From positions 852,501 through 916,500 of the forward strand of contig NZ_CP032405.1 in assembly GCF_016806065.1 (NCBI RefSeq): a DNA stretch of 64,000 nt, read 5' to 3'. Source of the stretch: Rhizobium rosettiformans. GTDB lineage: Bacteria > Pseudomonadota > Alphaproteobacteria > Rhizobiales > Rhizobiaceae. The translations under genes were made by a program, and so were the position numbers. The notes beneath the pieces are model-generated. The model was not told the origin of the DNA. It worked only from the letters and a program-made list of their open reading frames with translations, and searched no databases. Shown here one piece after another: positions 41,463 through 48,784 of this stretch. How positions within the stretch are numbered: the first letter of the stretch is position 1; each line of letters opens with the position of its first letter.

Positions 41463-41653
41463 GAGAGGTTACAAAATCGAGGGCTTAGCCCGATCAGGGC
41501 TAAACCTCAGATTTTGTTGGTGAGGGGATCGGTGCTGCGGGCATGGAGAACGGACCCCCTCACTTGCGATTTCTGATGTTTAGGCGGCTTGCGCTCGCCT
41601 AATTCATCGAAATCGCTTTCTCCCCCACCAAGGGGGAGATGGGCGTCGCGCAT
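41463..41653 (+). repeat. Composite repeat element, copy 1
   Basis: About 190 bp ordered as: GAGAGG, a short stem around GGGCTTAGCCC, CAGATTTTG, GTGAGGGG, then TTAGGCG-loop-CGCCTAA, TCGAAAT, and TCTCCCCC-loop-GGGGGAGA. The same order recurs in copy 2. The two share an identical 25-bp stretch at 41578-41602. Confidence 0.75.
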
Positions 41654-41661
41654 TCCTCGCC

Positions 41662-41773
41662 CCTCATGCTGAGGTGCCCGCGTGAAGCGCGGGCCTCGAA
41701 GCATCCCTCTTAATGTACCTGTGGCTTCGCCCTTCGAGGCCGGGCAGGCCCGGCACATCAGTGTGAAGGGAAA
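41662..41773. repeat. Inverted pair of a palindromic element
   Basis: Left half: CCTCATGCTGAGGT, then GCCCGCG-TGAAG-CGCGGGC (41676-41694), then CTCGAAGCATCC. The right half, read on the other strand, gives CCCTTCACACTGATGT, GCCGGGC-CT-GCCCGGC (41739-41754), CTCGAAGGGC. They are diverged copies of one unit facing each other. Confidence 0.7.
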
Positions 41774-41845
41774 ACCGACTTGTCAAAAATCCCAAGCTTC
41801 GCCGCCGGTCGGGATTAACTCCCTCCGGGTCAGTCTCATGCTTGT

Positions 41846-41864
41846 CCTCGGGCTTGACCCGAGG
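41846..41864. repeat. 19-bp palindrome, copy 1
   Basis: CCTCGGGCTTGACCCGAGG: 8-bp arms around a 3-nt centre. An identical copy lies at 41988-42006. Confidence 0.85.
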
Positions 41865-41987
41865 GGTCGGACGAGGCGCCAGAAGCAACCTGTCTAAGTA
41901 ATTTTATGTGGCTCCTTCCGGCGCCTCGTTCGGCGTCTATTCCCGCTGCATGCGTCTCTCTGGCAAGGCGGCGACGGTCCTCGTCAT

Positions 41988-42006
41988 CCTCGGGCTTGAC
42001 CCGAGG
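41988..42006. repeat. 19-bp palindrome, copy 2
   Basis: Identical to 41846-41864; flanked by GTCAT on the left and ACCGAGGAATGACC on the right, so the outer flanks also partly pair (GTCAT with ATGAC). Confidence 0.85.
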
Positions 42007-42082
42007 ACCGAGGAATGACCGGGCGCGGGTCCGGCTGCGGCAGAGTCCTCCGAAGAGTGTTCTGCCAGAGCCTGGCCGGTGG

Positions 42083-42300
42083 CCCGGGAGGTTCCCGCCG
42101 GATGGTGCACCATGCCGACCGGGACCCTCGCCCGGGGGATGATCGTCCGGCCATTCGCGACCTCACCATCATCCCCGCCGTTTTGTCCGCCCCGCCGTCT
42201 GGATGTTCGCGACGGCGTGGGCGCCTTGTCTGTGTGCCTCTGAGGCACGTCCTTCCGTTCGGGGTATCCGGTGAGGAGGCATCCGACCTCGTCACCTTCG
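42083..42300. repeat. Chain of consecutive hairpins within the repeat island
   Basis: An imperfect 54-nt palindrome spans 42083-42136, centred on ATGGTGCACCAT (42102-42113) with CCCGGG ends. Next come GGGGATGAT/ATCATCCCC (42135-42143, 42168-42176), GCCC-C-GCCGTC/GACGGC-GT-GGGC (42189-42222), GTGCCTC-T-GAGGCAC (42234-42248), and GGTGA/TCACC (42270-42296). I recognise no known RNA or protein family. Confidence 0.6.
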
Positions 42301-42563
42301 TTACCAGCCCCACGTCCGGAGGGAGACCGTTGCAGCGGGCCGGGGATTTGGATCTGCGATAACCCTCGCCCCCGGCGCCGGCCCCGCCTCGCCTGACATC
42401 GCATCGTCAGGTGTATCCGAGGGCGGGACAGGGACTAGGGTAAGGGCGTGGAAATGGGCGAGGATGAAAAAAGTTGTGACGTTGATTTTGTTGGGGAATT
42501 TTCGAAAGTCGTCCCCCTTTTTTTTCGGAAAAGGCCGAGTTCGTGGCTTTGCCCCTCACCCTA

Positions 42564-42707
42564 CCCTCTCCCCGCAGGCGGGGAGAGGGGGGCGCAAGCG
42601 TCGGCCGTCCTGGCCTTCTCCCCGCGAGCGGGGAGAAGGTGCCCCGAAGGGGCGGCTGGGGCAATGGCATCTTGCGCCACGTTCCATCTCCCCCCTTGCG
42701 GGGGAGA
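42564..42707. repeat. Cluster of CTCCCC/GGGGAG palindromes
   Basis: Three perfect palindromes in tandem: CCCTCTCCCCG with CGGGGAGAGGG (42564-42589, 11 bp), CCTTCTCCCCGC with GCGGGGAGAAGG (42614-42639, 12 bp), and TCTCCCCC with GGGGGAGA (42687-42707, 8 bp). A minor GCCCC-GAA-GGGGC follows the second (42641-42653). Confidence 0.8.
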
Positions 42708-42756
42708 CTTCGGAGCGGTGGCCGAAGGCCAGAAATCGATCCCCGCGCGAAGGCTG

Positions 42757-42936
42757 TGAGAGGAATTGGCCCGAACAGGGCCAAAACTCAGATTTCGCAA
42801 GAGAGGGGCTTGGTGAGGTGAGCGCCAACTGAACCGTGCCCCCCTCCAGGAAAATCTGAAGTTTAGGCGGCTTGCGCTCGCCTAAGCCTTCGATTTTCCG
42901 TCCTCCCCCGCTTGGGGGGGAGGTGGGGGCCGCATA
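42757..42936 (+). repeat. Composite repeat element, copy 2
   Basis: About 180 bp with the same module order as 41463-41653: GAGAGG, ATTGGCCC-GAACA-GGGCC, CTCAGATTTCG, AGAGGGGC, then the identical 25-bp stretch at 42861-42885, TCGATTT, and CCTCCCCC-loop-GGGGGAGG. Same orientation as copy 1, about 1.28 kb away. Confidence 0.75.
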
Positions 42937-43018
42937 CGTTGCGACCTGCCCCCTGTCCCCATCCCCCAAGCTGCGCTAGTTTCTACCCACCCATCACCGG
43001 CGAAACCGACGAGGCGCG

Positions 43019-43876
43019 ATGTTCATTCCCCTGCACGACCGAAACGCGCTGAAGCACATCCGCAAGCAGTATGTGACCCTGGGGCTGATCCTTGCCAATG
43101 TCGTGACCCATGCGCTGGCGACGCTGGCACCCGATGCGCTCTACGAGGTCGGGGTTTATGGCATGGGCTTCATACCGGCTGTTGCCTTCAACATCGCCGA
43201 GCTCGACCCGCGCTTCGTGCTGGTGCCGGAAGGTGCGACCTACGTCACCTATTCCTTTCTGCATGGCAGCTGGCTGCATCTCGGTTCCAACATGCTGTTC
43301 CTCTGGGTCTTCGGCGACAATGTCGAGGACGCGATGGGGCACTTCAAGTTTCTGTTCTTCTATCTCGCCTGCGCGGCCGCCGGTGCCTTTTTCCATGCGC
43401 TGGTGGTACCAGCAAGCCAGGCCCCACTGATCGGGGCGTCAGGCGCCGTCTCCGGTGTGGTGGCTGCGTATCTGATGCTGCATCCCAAGGTGCGCGTCTG
43501 GGTGCTGGTCTTCATGCGCTTTCCGCTACCGCTCCCGGCCTTTATCCCGCTTCTCTTCTGGGTCGGCCAGCAATTCGTGATGCTGGTCATTGACCGCGAC
43601 AGCAATGTCTCTTGGGGCGCCCATGTCGGCGGCATCATCGCCGGGGCGATCCTGGTGCTCTTTTTGCGACGTCCGGGTGTGCCGCTCTTCGATCGGGCGA
43701 TCGTGACACCCAAGGCCGTCGAACACGCAGCGCCCACCGTGGATGTCGCGACAGTCGGGCCCTGGGGCCAGAGACCGGCCGGCGACCCGAGAGCCCGGGA
43801 GAGGGACGAGGCCGAAAACGGCGCGAAAACCCCGGCATCGCAACCGGTTCGCAAGGTCACCCATTGGGGACGATGA
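43019..43876 (+). CDS. Rhomboid family intramembrane serine protease
   Basis: Polytopic protease of 285 residues that cleaves transmembrane substrates within the bilayer. The catalytic dyad is S141 in GASGAVSG and H202 in WGAHVGG. HGSWLHLGSNMLFLWVFGDNVED contains the conserved HxxxN of the oxyanion region. About six hydrophobic segments are followed by a charged, probably disordered C-terminal tail (about 225-285). The ATG directly borders the repeat island. Confidence 0.93.
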   Translation: MFIPLHDRNALKHIRKQYVTLGLILANVVTHALATLAPDALYEVGVYGMGFIPAVAFNIAELDPRFVLVPEGATYVTYSFLHGSWLHLGSNMLFLWVFGDNVEDAMGHFKFLFFYLACAAAGAFFHALVVPASQAPLIGASGAVSGVVAAYLMLHPKVRVWVLVFMRFPLPLPAFIPLLFWVGQQFVMLVIDRDSNVSWGAHVGGIIAGAILVLFLRRPGVPLFDRAIVTPKAVEHAAPTVDVATVGPWGQRPAGDPRARERDEAENGAKTPASQPVRKVTHWGR

Positions 43877-43899
43877 CAAGAGGTCGCGGCGGCGAAGTA

Positions 43900-43928
43900 T
43901 TGACGTGAACGTCAACGTAAATTATTGC
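43900..43928 (+). promoter_or_regulatory. etfB promoter with overlapping palindromic operator
   Basis: TTGACGT-GA-ACGTCAA is a perfect palindrome at 43900-43915. Its left arm contains a -35-like TTGACG (43900-43905); a 17-bp spacer leads to TATTGC (43923-43928) as the -10. A regulator bound to it would sit on the promoter. The palindrome resembles the ACGT-nn-ACGT type sites of the MerR-family regulator LiuR, known in Proteobacteria for control of branched-chain amino acid and acyl-CoA oxidation genes including etf. The regulator's identity is inference. Confidence 0.6.
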
Positions 43929-44050
43929 TGTCCGTCAAACGGCATCGATCGTTGTGTTTGGGAAAAAAATGCGTATCGATGTCGCCAATCGACAAACGGC
44001 GGAGCGCATCAACGCGCATTTTCCGGCAGAAGATTTGAAGAGAGGAACCC

Positions 44051-44800
44051 ATGAAGATACTCGTCCCAGTCAAGCGGGTTGTGGATTACAACGTCAAGAT
44101 CCGCGTCAAGCCGGATGGTTCCGGCGTCGAGCTCGCCAACGTCAAGATGTCCATGAATCCTTTCGACGAGATCTCGGTCGAGGAAGCCCTGCGACTGAAG
44201 GAAGCCGGCAAGGCTGAGGAAGTGGTGATCGTGTCCATCGGCCCTGCTAAGGCCGAGGAAACCATTCGCACCGCACTCGCCATGGGCGCTGATCGCGGCA
44301 TCCTGATCGAGACCGACGAGACCGTCGAGCCGCTCGCGGTCGCCAAGCTCCTGAAGGGCGTGGTGGAAGCCGAGGCTCCGGGCCTCGTCATCGTCGGCAA
44401 GCAGGCAATCGACGACGATTCGAACCAGACCGGCCAGATGCTGGCAGCGCTGCTCGGCTGGGGCCAGGCGACGTTTGCCTCCAAGCTCGAACTCGGCGCC
44501 GACAAGGCGACCGTGACCCGCGAAGTGGACGGTGGTCTGCAGACCATCGACGTCACGCTGCCCGCGATCGTCACCACCGACCTGCGCCTGAACGAGCCGC
44601 GTTATGCCTCGCTGCCGAACATCATGAAGGCCAAGAAGAAGCCGCTCGACAAGAAGGCTCCGTCCGACTTCGGCGTCGACGTTGCCCCGCGCCTCAAGGT
44701 TCTGAAGACCGAGGAGCCGGGTGGCCGCAAGGCGGGCATCAAGGTGAAGTCGGTGGCAGAGCTTGTCGACAAGCTCAAGAACGAAGCCGGCGTATTGTAA
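44051..44800 (+). CDS. etfB: Electron transfer flavoprotein beta subunit
   Basis: Small subunit of the ETF heterodimer, which collects electrons from acyl-CoA and other dehydrogenases and passes them to ETF-ubiquinone oxidoreductase. Length of 249 residues is typical. It begins [20 protein letters not shown], with the AMP-binding region around [20 protein letters not shown] and the recognition loop near [20 protein letters not shown]. Followed by etfA after 25 bp. A palindromic operator/promoter lies about 120-150 bp upstream. Confidence 0.97.
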   Translation: MKILVPVKRVVDYNVKIRVKPDGSGVELANVKMSMNPFDEISVEEALRLKEAGKAEEVVIVSIGPAKAEETIRTALAMGADRGILIETDETVEPLAVAKLLKGVVEAEAPGLVIVGKQAIDDDSNQTGQMLAALLGWGQATFASKLELGADKATVTREVDGGLQTIDVTLPAIVTTDLRLNEPRYASLPNIMKAKKKPLDKKAPSDFGVDVAPRLKVLKTEEPGGRKAGIKVKSVAELVDKLKNEAGVL

Positions 44801-44825
44801 TCGGAACGGACAGGAGAAACGTAAA

Positions 44826-45755
44826 ATGGCTATTCTTCTTCTCGCAGAACACGACAACGCGACCGTTTCCGAACAGACCGCGAAGGCGCTGACGGCTGCC
44901 ACTCAGATCGGTGGCGATGTGCATGTGCTAGTCGCCGGTTCCGGCGCAAAGGCGGCCGCTGATGCTGCTGCCAAGCTCTCGGGCGTCTCCAAGGTGCTGC
45001 TCGCCGACGACGCTTCGCTCGGCAACAACCTGGCAGAGCCGCTGGCCGCGCTCATCGTCTCGATCGGCGACTCCTACGACACGATCATTGCGGCTGCCAC
45101 CTCGGTCGGCAAGAACGTGATGCCGCGCGTCGCAGCCCTGCTTGACGTCATGCAGGTGTCTGAAATCACCGAAGTGGTTTCGGCTGATACCTTCAAGCGT
45201 CCGATCTATGCCGGCAATGCGATCCAGACGGTGCAGTCGACCGATGCCAAGAAGGTGATCACCGTCCGCACGGCCTCCTTCGCCGCCGCCGCTGAAGGTG
45301 GTTCGGCTGCTGTCGAGACCGTTTCTGCTGCCGCAAACCCCGGCGTTTCCAGCCACGTCTCCGACGCGCTGTCCTCGTCCGACCGTCCGGAACTGGCGTC
45401 TGCCAAAATCATCATTTCCGGTGGCCGCGCACTTGGCTCCTCGGAGAAATTCCAGGAAGTGATCCTGCCCGTCGCCGACAAGCTGGGTGCCGCCGTTGGC
45501 GCCTCGCGCGCGGCTGTCGACGCCGGCTACGCCCCGAACGACTGGCAGGTCGGCCAGACCGGCAAGGTTGTTGCCCCGCAGCTCTACATCGCCTGCGGCA
45601 TCTCGGGTGCCATCCAGCACCTCGCCGGCATGAAGGACTCGAAGGTCATCGTCGCGATCAACAAGGACGAGGAAGCGCCGATCTTCCAGGTCGCCGATTA
45701 CGGCCTCGTCGCCGACATCTTTGAGGCCCTGCCGGAGCTCGAGAAGGCACTGTGA
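44826..45755 (+). CDS. etfA: Electron transfer flavoprotein alpha subunit
   Basis: Large ETF subunit, 309 residues, carrying FAD in its C-terminal domain (about 190-309). FAD-binding signatures are [61 protein letters not shown], and [21 protein letters not shown] chose the ATG giving [11 protein letters not shown], preceded by AGGAG. It is followed by a terminator before the hydroxybutyryl-CoA dehydrogenase gene. Confidence 0.97.
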   Translation: MAILLLAEHDNATVSEQTAKALTAATQIGGDVHVLVAGSGAKAAADAAAKLSGVSKVLLADDASLGNNLAEPLAALIVSIGDSYDTIIAAATSVGKNVMPRVAALLDVMQVSEITEVVSADTFKRPIYAGNAIQTVQSTDAKKVITVRTASFAAAAEGGSAAVETVSAAANPGVSSHVSDALSSSDRPELASAKIIISGGRALGSSEKFQEVILPVADKLGAAVGASRAAVDAGYAPNDWQVGQTGKVVAPQLYIACGISGAIQHLAGMKDSKVIVAINKDEEAPIFQVADYGLVADIFEALPELEKAL

Positions 45756-45813
45756 TCACCCTTTCGCAACTGCGAAAGGACTGGTCAAAGAACCCTTTGC
45801 GGTCTATCAATCA

Positions 45814-45848
45814 GCCGGGCCCGCGATAAACGGGCCCGGCATTTTCTT
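45814..45848 (+). terminator. Terminator of etfBA
   Basis: A perfect 10-bp stem (GCCGGGCCCG at 45814-45823, CGGGCCCGGC at 45831-45840), 7-nt loop, followed by ATTTTCTT. It lies 58 bp after the etfA stop and 34 bp before the next gene. Confidence 0.85.
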
Positions 45849-45881
45849 GGGTGAAGTCTGGAACGGGTGAGGAGCGAGACG

Positions 45882-46763
45882 ATGACGGGTAAGATCAGCA
45901 ACGTGGGTGTCGTGGGTGCCGGCCAGATGGGCTGCGGCATCGCGCAGGTCTCCGCTGCCGCCGGCTACAAGGTCACGATCTACGACCTCTCCAAGGACAG
46001 GATCGAAGCCGGTCTCGCCACGATCAACGGCAACCTCGCCCGCCAGGTGACCAACGGCAAGATCACCGATGAACAGCGCAAGGCAGCCCTTGCCCTGATT
46101 TCGGGCTCGTCCGATGTCAACGATCTCGCTCCATCAGATCTCGTCATCGAGGCGGCAACGGAAGACGAGAGCGTCAAGCGCAAGATCTTCGCGGCCCTCT
46201 GCCCGGTGCTCAAACCCGAAGCGCTGATTGCGACCAACACCTCCTCGCTGTCGATCACCCGCCTTGCCTCTGCCACCGATCGGCCAGAGCGCTTCATGGG
46301 CATCCATTTCATGAACCCGGTTCCGGTCATGAAGCTCGTCGAACTGGTGCGCGGCATTGCGACCGACGAGACCACCTTCGCCACCGCCAAGGACTTTGTC
46401 TCCTCGCTCGACAAGACGATCACGGTGGCCGAAGACTTCCCGGCCTTCATCGTCAACCGCATCCTGCTGCCGATGATCAACGAGGCGATCTACACGCTGT
46501 ATGAAGGCGTGGGCTCGGTCGAGGCGATCGACACGGCCATGAAGCTCGGCGCAAACCACCCGATGGGCCCGCTGCAGCTGGCTGACTTCATCGGTCTCGA
46601 TACCTGTCTTTCGATCATGCAGGTGCTGCATGAGGGCCTGTCGGACTCGAAGTACCGTCCTTGCCCGCTGCTGGTCAAATATGTCGAGGCCGGCTGGCTC
46701 GGTCGCAAGTCTGGCCGCGGCTTCTACGACTATCGCGGCGAAGTGCCGGTTCCGACGCGCTGA
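45882..46763 (+). CDS. 3-hydroxybutyryl-CoA dehydrogenase
   Basis: NAD(P)-dependent enzyme interconverting 3-hydroxyacyl-CoA and 3-oxoacyl-CoA, in butyrate/PHB-related metabolism or fatty acid oxidation. The 293 residues start with the Rossmann motif VGAGQMGCGIAQ at about 11-22. GIHFMNPVPVMKLVELVRG holds the catalytic histidine, and the C-terminal domain has HPMGPLQLADFIGLDTCL. It is the single-domain Hbd/PaaH type, not a FadB fusion. The ATG has GGAG 9 nt upstream. Position after etfBA fits an acyl-CoA oxidation role, though a terminator intervenes. Confidence 0.95.
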   Translation: MTGKISNVGVVGAGQMGCGIAQVSAAAGYKVTIYDLSKDRIEAGLATINGNLARQVTNGKITDEQRKAALALISGSSDVNDLAPSDLVIEAATEDESVKRKIFAALCPVLKPEALIATNTSSLSITRLASATDRPERFMGIHFMNPVPVMKLVELVRGIATDETTFATAKDFVSSLDKTITVAEDFPAFIVNRILLPMINEAIYTLYEGVGSVEAIDTAMKLGANHPMGPLQLADFIGLDTCLSIMQVLHEGLSDSKYRPCPLLVKYVEAGWLGRKSGRGFYDYRGEVPVPTR

Positions 46764-46907
46764 TGGACCATTCCGGCGGGGGACCCTCCGGCGGAAAGAT
46801 ATTTGCCCCTCCGGGCAATCATTGGTCGGCCATTCCTCGGAAGAGACGGGCCGACCCTCTAGTTTGCGGGGCAGATAGAGATCCCCCGCATACCGGAGTA
46901 CCAGTCC

Positions 46908-47891
46908 ATGAAACGCCTCCTCCTCTTGAGCGCCGCCCTCGCAGCACTTTCCCTGCCGGTTTCAGCCAGCGCCGCAGACAAGCTGCTCAACGCCTCCTAT
47001 GACATCGCACGCGAAATCTTTGCAGCCCAGAATGAAGCCTTCATCAACGCCAATCCGGGTGTGACCATCGACCAGTCGCATGGCGGCAGCTCGCGTCAGG
47101 CGCGTGCGATCGTCGAGGGACTTGAAGCTGACGTGGTCACCTTCAACCAGGTGTCGGACGTCGAATTCCTCGCCAAGAACGGCTTCATCAACGAAGGCTG
47201 GCAGTCGGAATTCCCGAACAACGCCTCGCCCTTCTATTCCTTCCCGTCCTTCCTGGTGCGTGCCGGCAATCCGAAGGGCATCAAGGACTGGGACGATCTC
47301 GCCCGTGACGACGTGCAGGTGATCTTCCCCAACCCGAAGACCTCGGGCAATGCCCGCTACACCTATCTCGCGGCCACGGCCTACGCGAAGGAGAAGTTCG
47401 CCGACGACGAAGCCAAGGTGACGGAATTCGTCGACAAGATCTTCGACAACGTGCCGGTCTTCGACACCGGTGGCCGCGCCGCAACGACGACCTTCGTCGA
47501 GCGCGAGATCGGCGACGTGATCATCACCTTTGAAGCCGAGACCAAGTCGATCGCCAAGCAATATGGCGAAGACAAGTTCCAGCAGGTGGTTCCCTCTGTG
47601 AGCCTGCTCGCCGAATTCCCGGTCGCGATCGTCGACAAGGTTGCCGATGCCAAGGGAAGTCAGGAACTCTCCAAGAAGTATCTCGACTTCCTTTATTCGC
47701 CGGAAGGTCAGAAGATCGCCGCTGAATTCGGTCACCGCGTCCATGACGAGGCGGTTGCTGCCGAATACAAGGACCAGTTCCCGGAGATCCGCCTCGTGAC
47801 CGTCGAAGATGCGTTCGGTGGCTGGGCCAAGGTTTCCGAGGAGCATTTCGCCGAAGGCGGCATCCTTGATGGAATCTATGGCAGCCGCTAA
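46908..47891 (+). CDS. Sulfate ABC transporter substrate-binding protein
   Basis: Periplasmic sulfate/thiosulfate-binding protein of 327 residues (Sbp/CysP type). Signal peptide about 1-22 (cleavage near SASA-AD). The mature start KLLNASYDIAREIFAAQN and the anion-binding SHGGSSRQARAIVEGLEADVVTFNQ are family hallmarks. First gene of the operon; a hairpin separates it from the permease genes, which would favour more binding protein than permease. Confidence 0.95.
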   Translation: MKRLLLLSAALAALSLPVSASAADKLLNASYDIAREIFAAQNEAFINANPGVTIDQSHGGSSRQARAIVEGLEADVVTFNQVSDVEFLAKNGFINEGWQSEFPNNASPFYSFPSFLVRAGNPKGIKDWDDLARDDVQVIFPNPKTSGNARYTYLAATAYAKEKFADDEAKVTEFVDKIFDNVPVFDTGGRAATTTFVEREIGDVIITFEAETKSIAKQYGEDKFQQVVPSVSLLAEFPVAIVDKVADAKGSQELSKKYLDFLYSPEGQKIAAEFGHRVHDEAVAAEYKDQFPEIRLVTVEDAFGGWAKVSEEHFAEGGILDGIYGSR

Positions 47892-47915
47892 GCACGGTAT
47901 TCGATCGATGTCAGG

Positions 47916-47940
47916 ACCGGCGGATCATCCGCCGGTTTTC
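47916..47940 (+). terminator. Intra-operon hairpin between the binding protein gene and cysT
   Basis: A perfect 10-bp inverted repeat (ACCGGCGGAT at 47916-47925, ATCCGCCGGT at 47927-47936) followed by TTTC, ending 19 bp before the cysT start. Position suggests partial termination or stabilisation of the upstream transcript. Confidence 0.75.
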
Positions 47941-47959
47941 TCATGAAAGGACGACGACG

Positions 47960-48781
47960 TTGACACGCCGCATATTGCCGGGCTTCAGACTGTCCCTCGG
48001 GATCACGCTGGTCTATGCCGCGATCATCATCCTGTTGCCGCTGGCAGCCCTGATCTTCAAGGCAGCAAGCCTTGGACCCGCAGACTACTGGCGCATCGTA
48101 TCTTCCGAACGCGCCGTGGCGAGTTATGGCGTGACGGTCGGCTCGGCGCTGGTGGCGACCCTATTCAATCTCGTCTTTGGTCTCGCGCTTGCCTGGGTTC
48201 TCGTGCGTTATCGCTTTCCCGGCCGCCGTATTGTCGACGCGCTGGTCGACCTGCCCTTCGCGCTCCCGACGGCCGTTGCCGGTATTTCGCTGACGACGCT
48301 GTTTGCCTCGAACGGCTGGTTTGGCTCGGCGCTTGGCGAAATCGGCATCAAGGTCGCCTATACGCCGCTCGGCATCATGGTCGCCATGGCCTTTACCAGC
48401 CTGCCCTTCATCGTGCGCACGGTACAGCCGGTGCTGGAAGAGCTCGACCCGGCGCTTGAAGAAGCCGGCCAGACGCTCGGCTCCAGCGACTGGTCGATCT
48501 TCCGCCGCGTGATACTGCCGCTTCTGACGCCTGCCTTGCTTGCCGGCACCTCGCTCGCCTTTGCCCGCAGCCTCGGCGAGTTCGGCGCAATCATCTTCAT
48601 CGCCGGCAACCAGCCCTTCTCGACCGAGATCACGGCCCTTCTCGCCTTCATCCGGCTCGAGGAATACGACTATCCGGCATCGGCCGCGATCGCCTCTGTG
48701 ATGCTGTTTGCCGCTTTCGTCATGCTGGCGGTGACCAACTACCTGCAGGCCCGCGCCCTGCGCTACACGGTGAAAGGCTGA
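47960..48781 (+). CDS. cysT: Sulfate ABC transporter permease CysT
   Basis: Inner-membrane permease of 273 residues with six hydrophobic segments, pairing with CysW. The EAA loop that contacts the ATPase reads EEAGQTLGSSDWSIFRRVILPLL. LPFALPTAVAGISLTTLF and SLGEFGAIIFIAGNQPFSTEI are typical of CysT. The start is TTG, with AAGGA 8 nt upstream; no ATG gives a full-length protein. Followed by cysW after 3 bp. Confidence 0.95.
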   Translation: MTRRILPGFRLSLGITLVYAAIIILLPLAALIFKAASLGPADYWRIVSSERAVASYGVTVGSALVATLFNLVFGLALAWVLVRYRFPGRRIVDALVDLPFALPTAVAGISLTTLFASNGWFGSALGEIGIKVAYTPLGIMVAMAFTSLPFIVRTVQPVLEELDPALEEAGQTLGSSDWSIFRRVILPLLTPALLAGTSLAFARSLGEFGAIIFIAGNQPFSTEITALLAFIRLEEYDYPASAAIASVMLFAAFVMLAVTNYLQARALRYTVKG

Positions 48782-48784
48782 ACC

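Larger units (their letters stand above)
41435..43018. repeat. Non-coding intergenic repeat island
   Basis: 1584 bp with no gene I can support, filled with GC-rich palindromes and repeated modules. The contents are: two direct copies of a composite element (about 41463-41653 and 42757-42936) sharing an identical 25-bp stretch (41578-41602 and 42861-42885); an inverted pair of a second element (41662-41773); two identical 19-bp palindromes (41846-41864 and 41988-42006); a chain of hairpins (about 42083-42300); and a cluster of CTCCCC/GGGGAG palindromes (42564-42707). The small ORFs within are short, overlap on several frames, and look unlike proteins. Similar mosaics are common in rhizobial chromosomes. 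Confidence 0.85.

Noticed and set aside
41937..42404. 155-residue minus-strand ORF in the repeat island, and a 109-residue frame next to it
   Set aside because: Rich in Arg, Gly and Pro with overlapping frames, no ribosome binding site and no family resemblance; the DNA is better explained by palindromic repeats.
42448..42969. Several 79-137-residue ORFs on both strands of the repeat island
   Set aside because: They translate the CTCCCC/GGGGAG palindromes in several frames; none looks like a protein.
41435..43018. CRISPR array
   Set aside because: The repeats are not evenly spaced, spacers are not of constant length, and no cas genes are present.
46803..46818. Terminator after the 3-hydroxybutyryl-CoA dehydrogenase gene (TTGCCC-CTCC-GGGCAA)
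   Set aside because: Only a 6-bp stem and no U-tract; not strong enough to report as a terminator.
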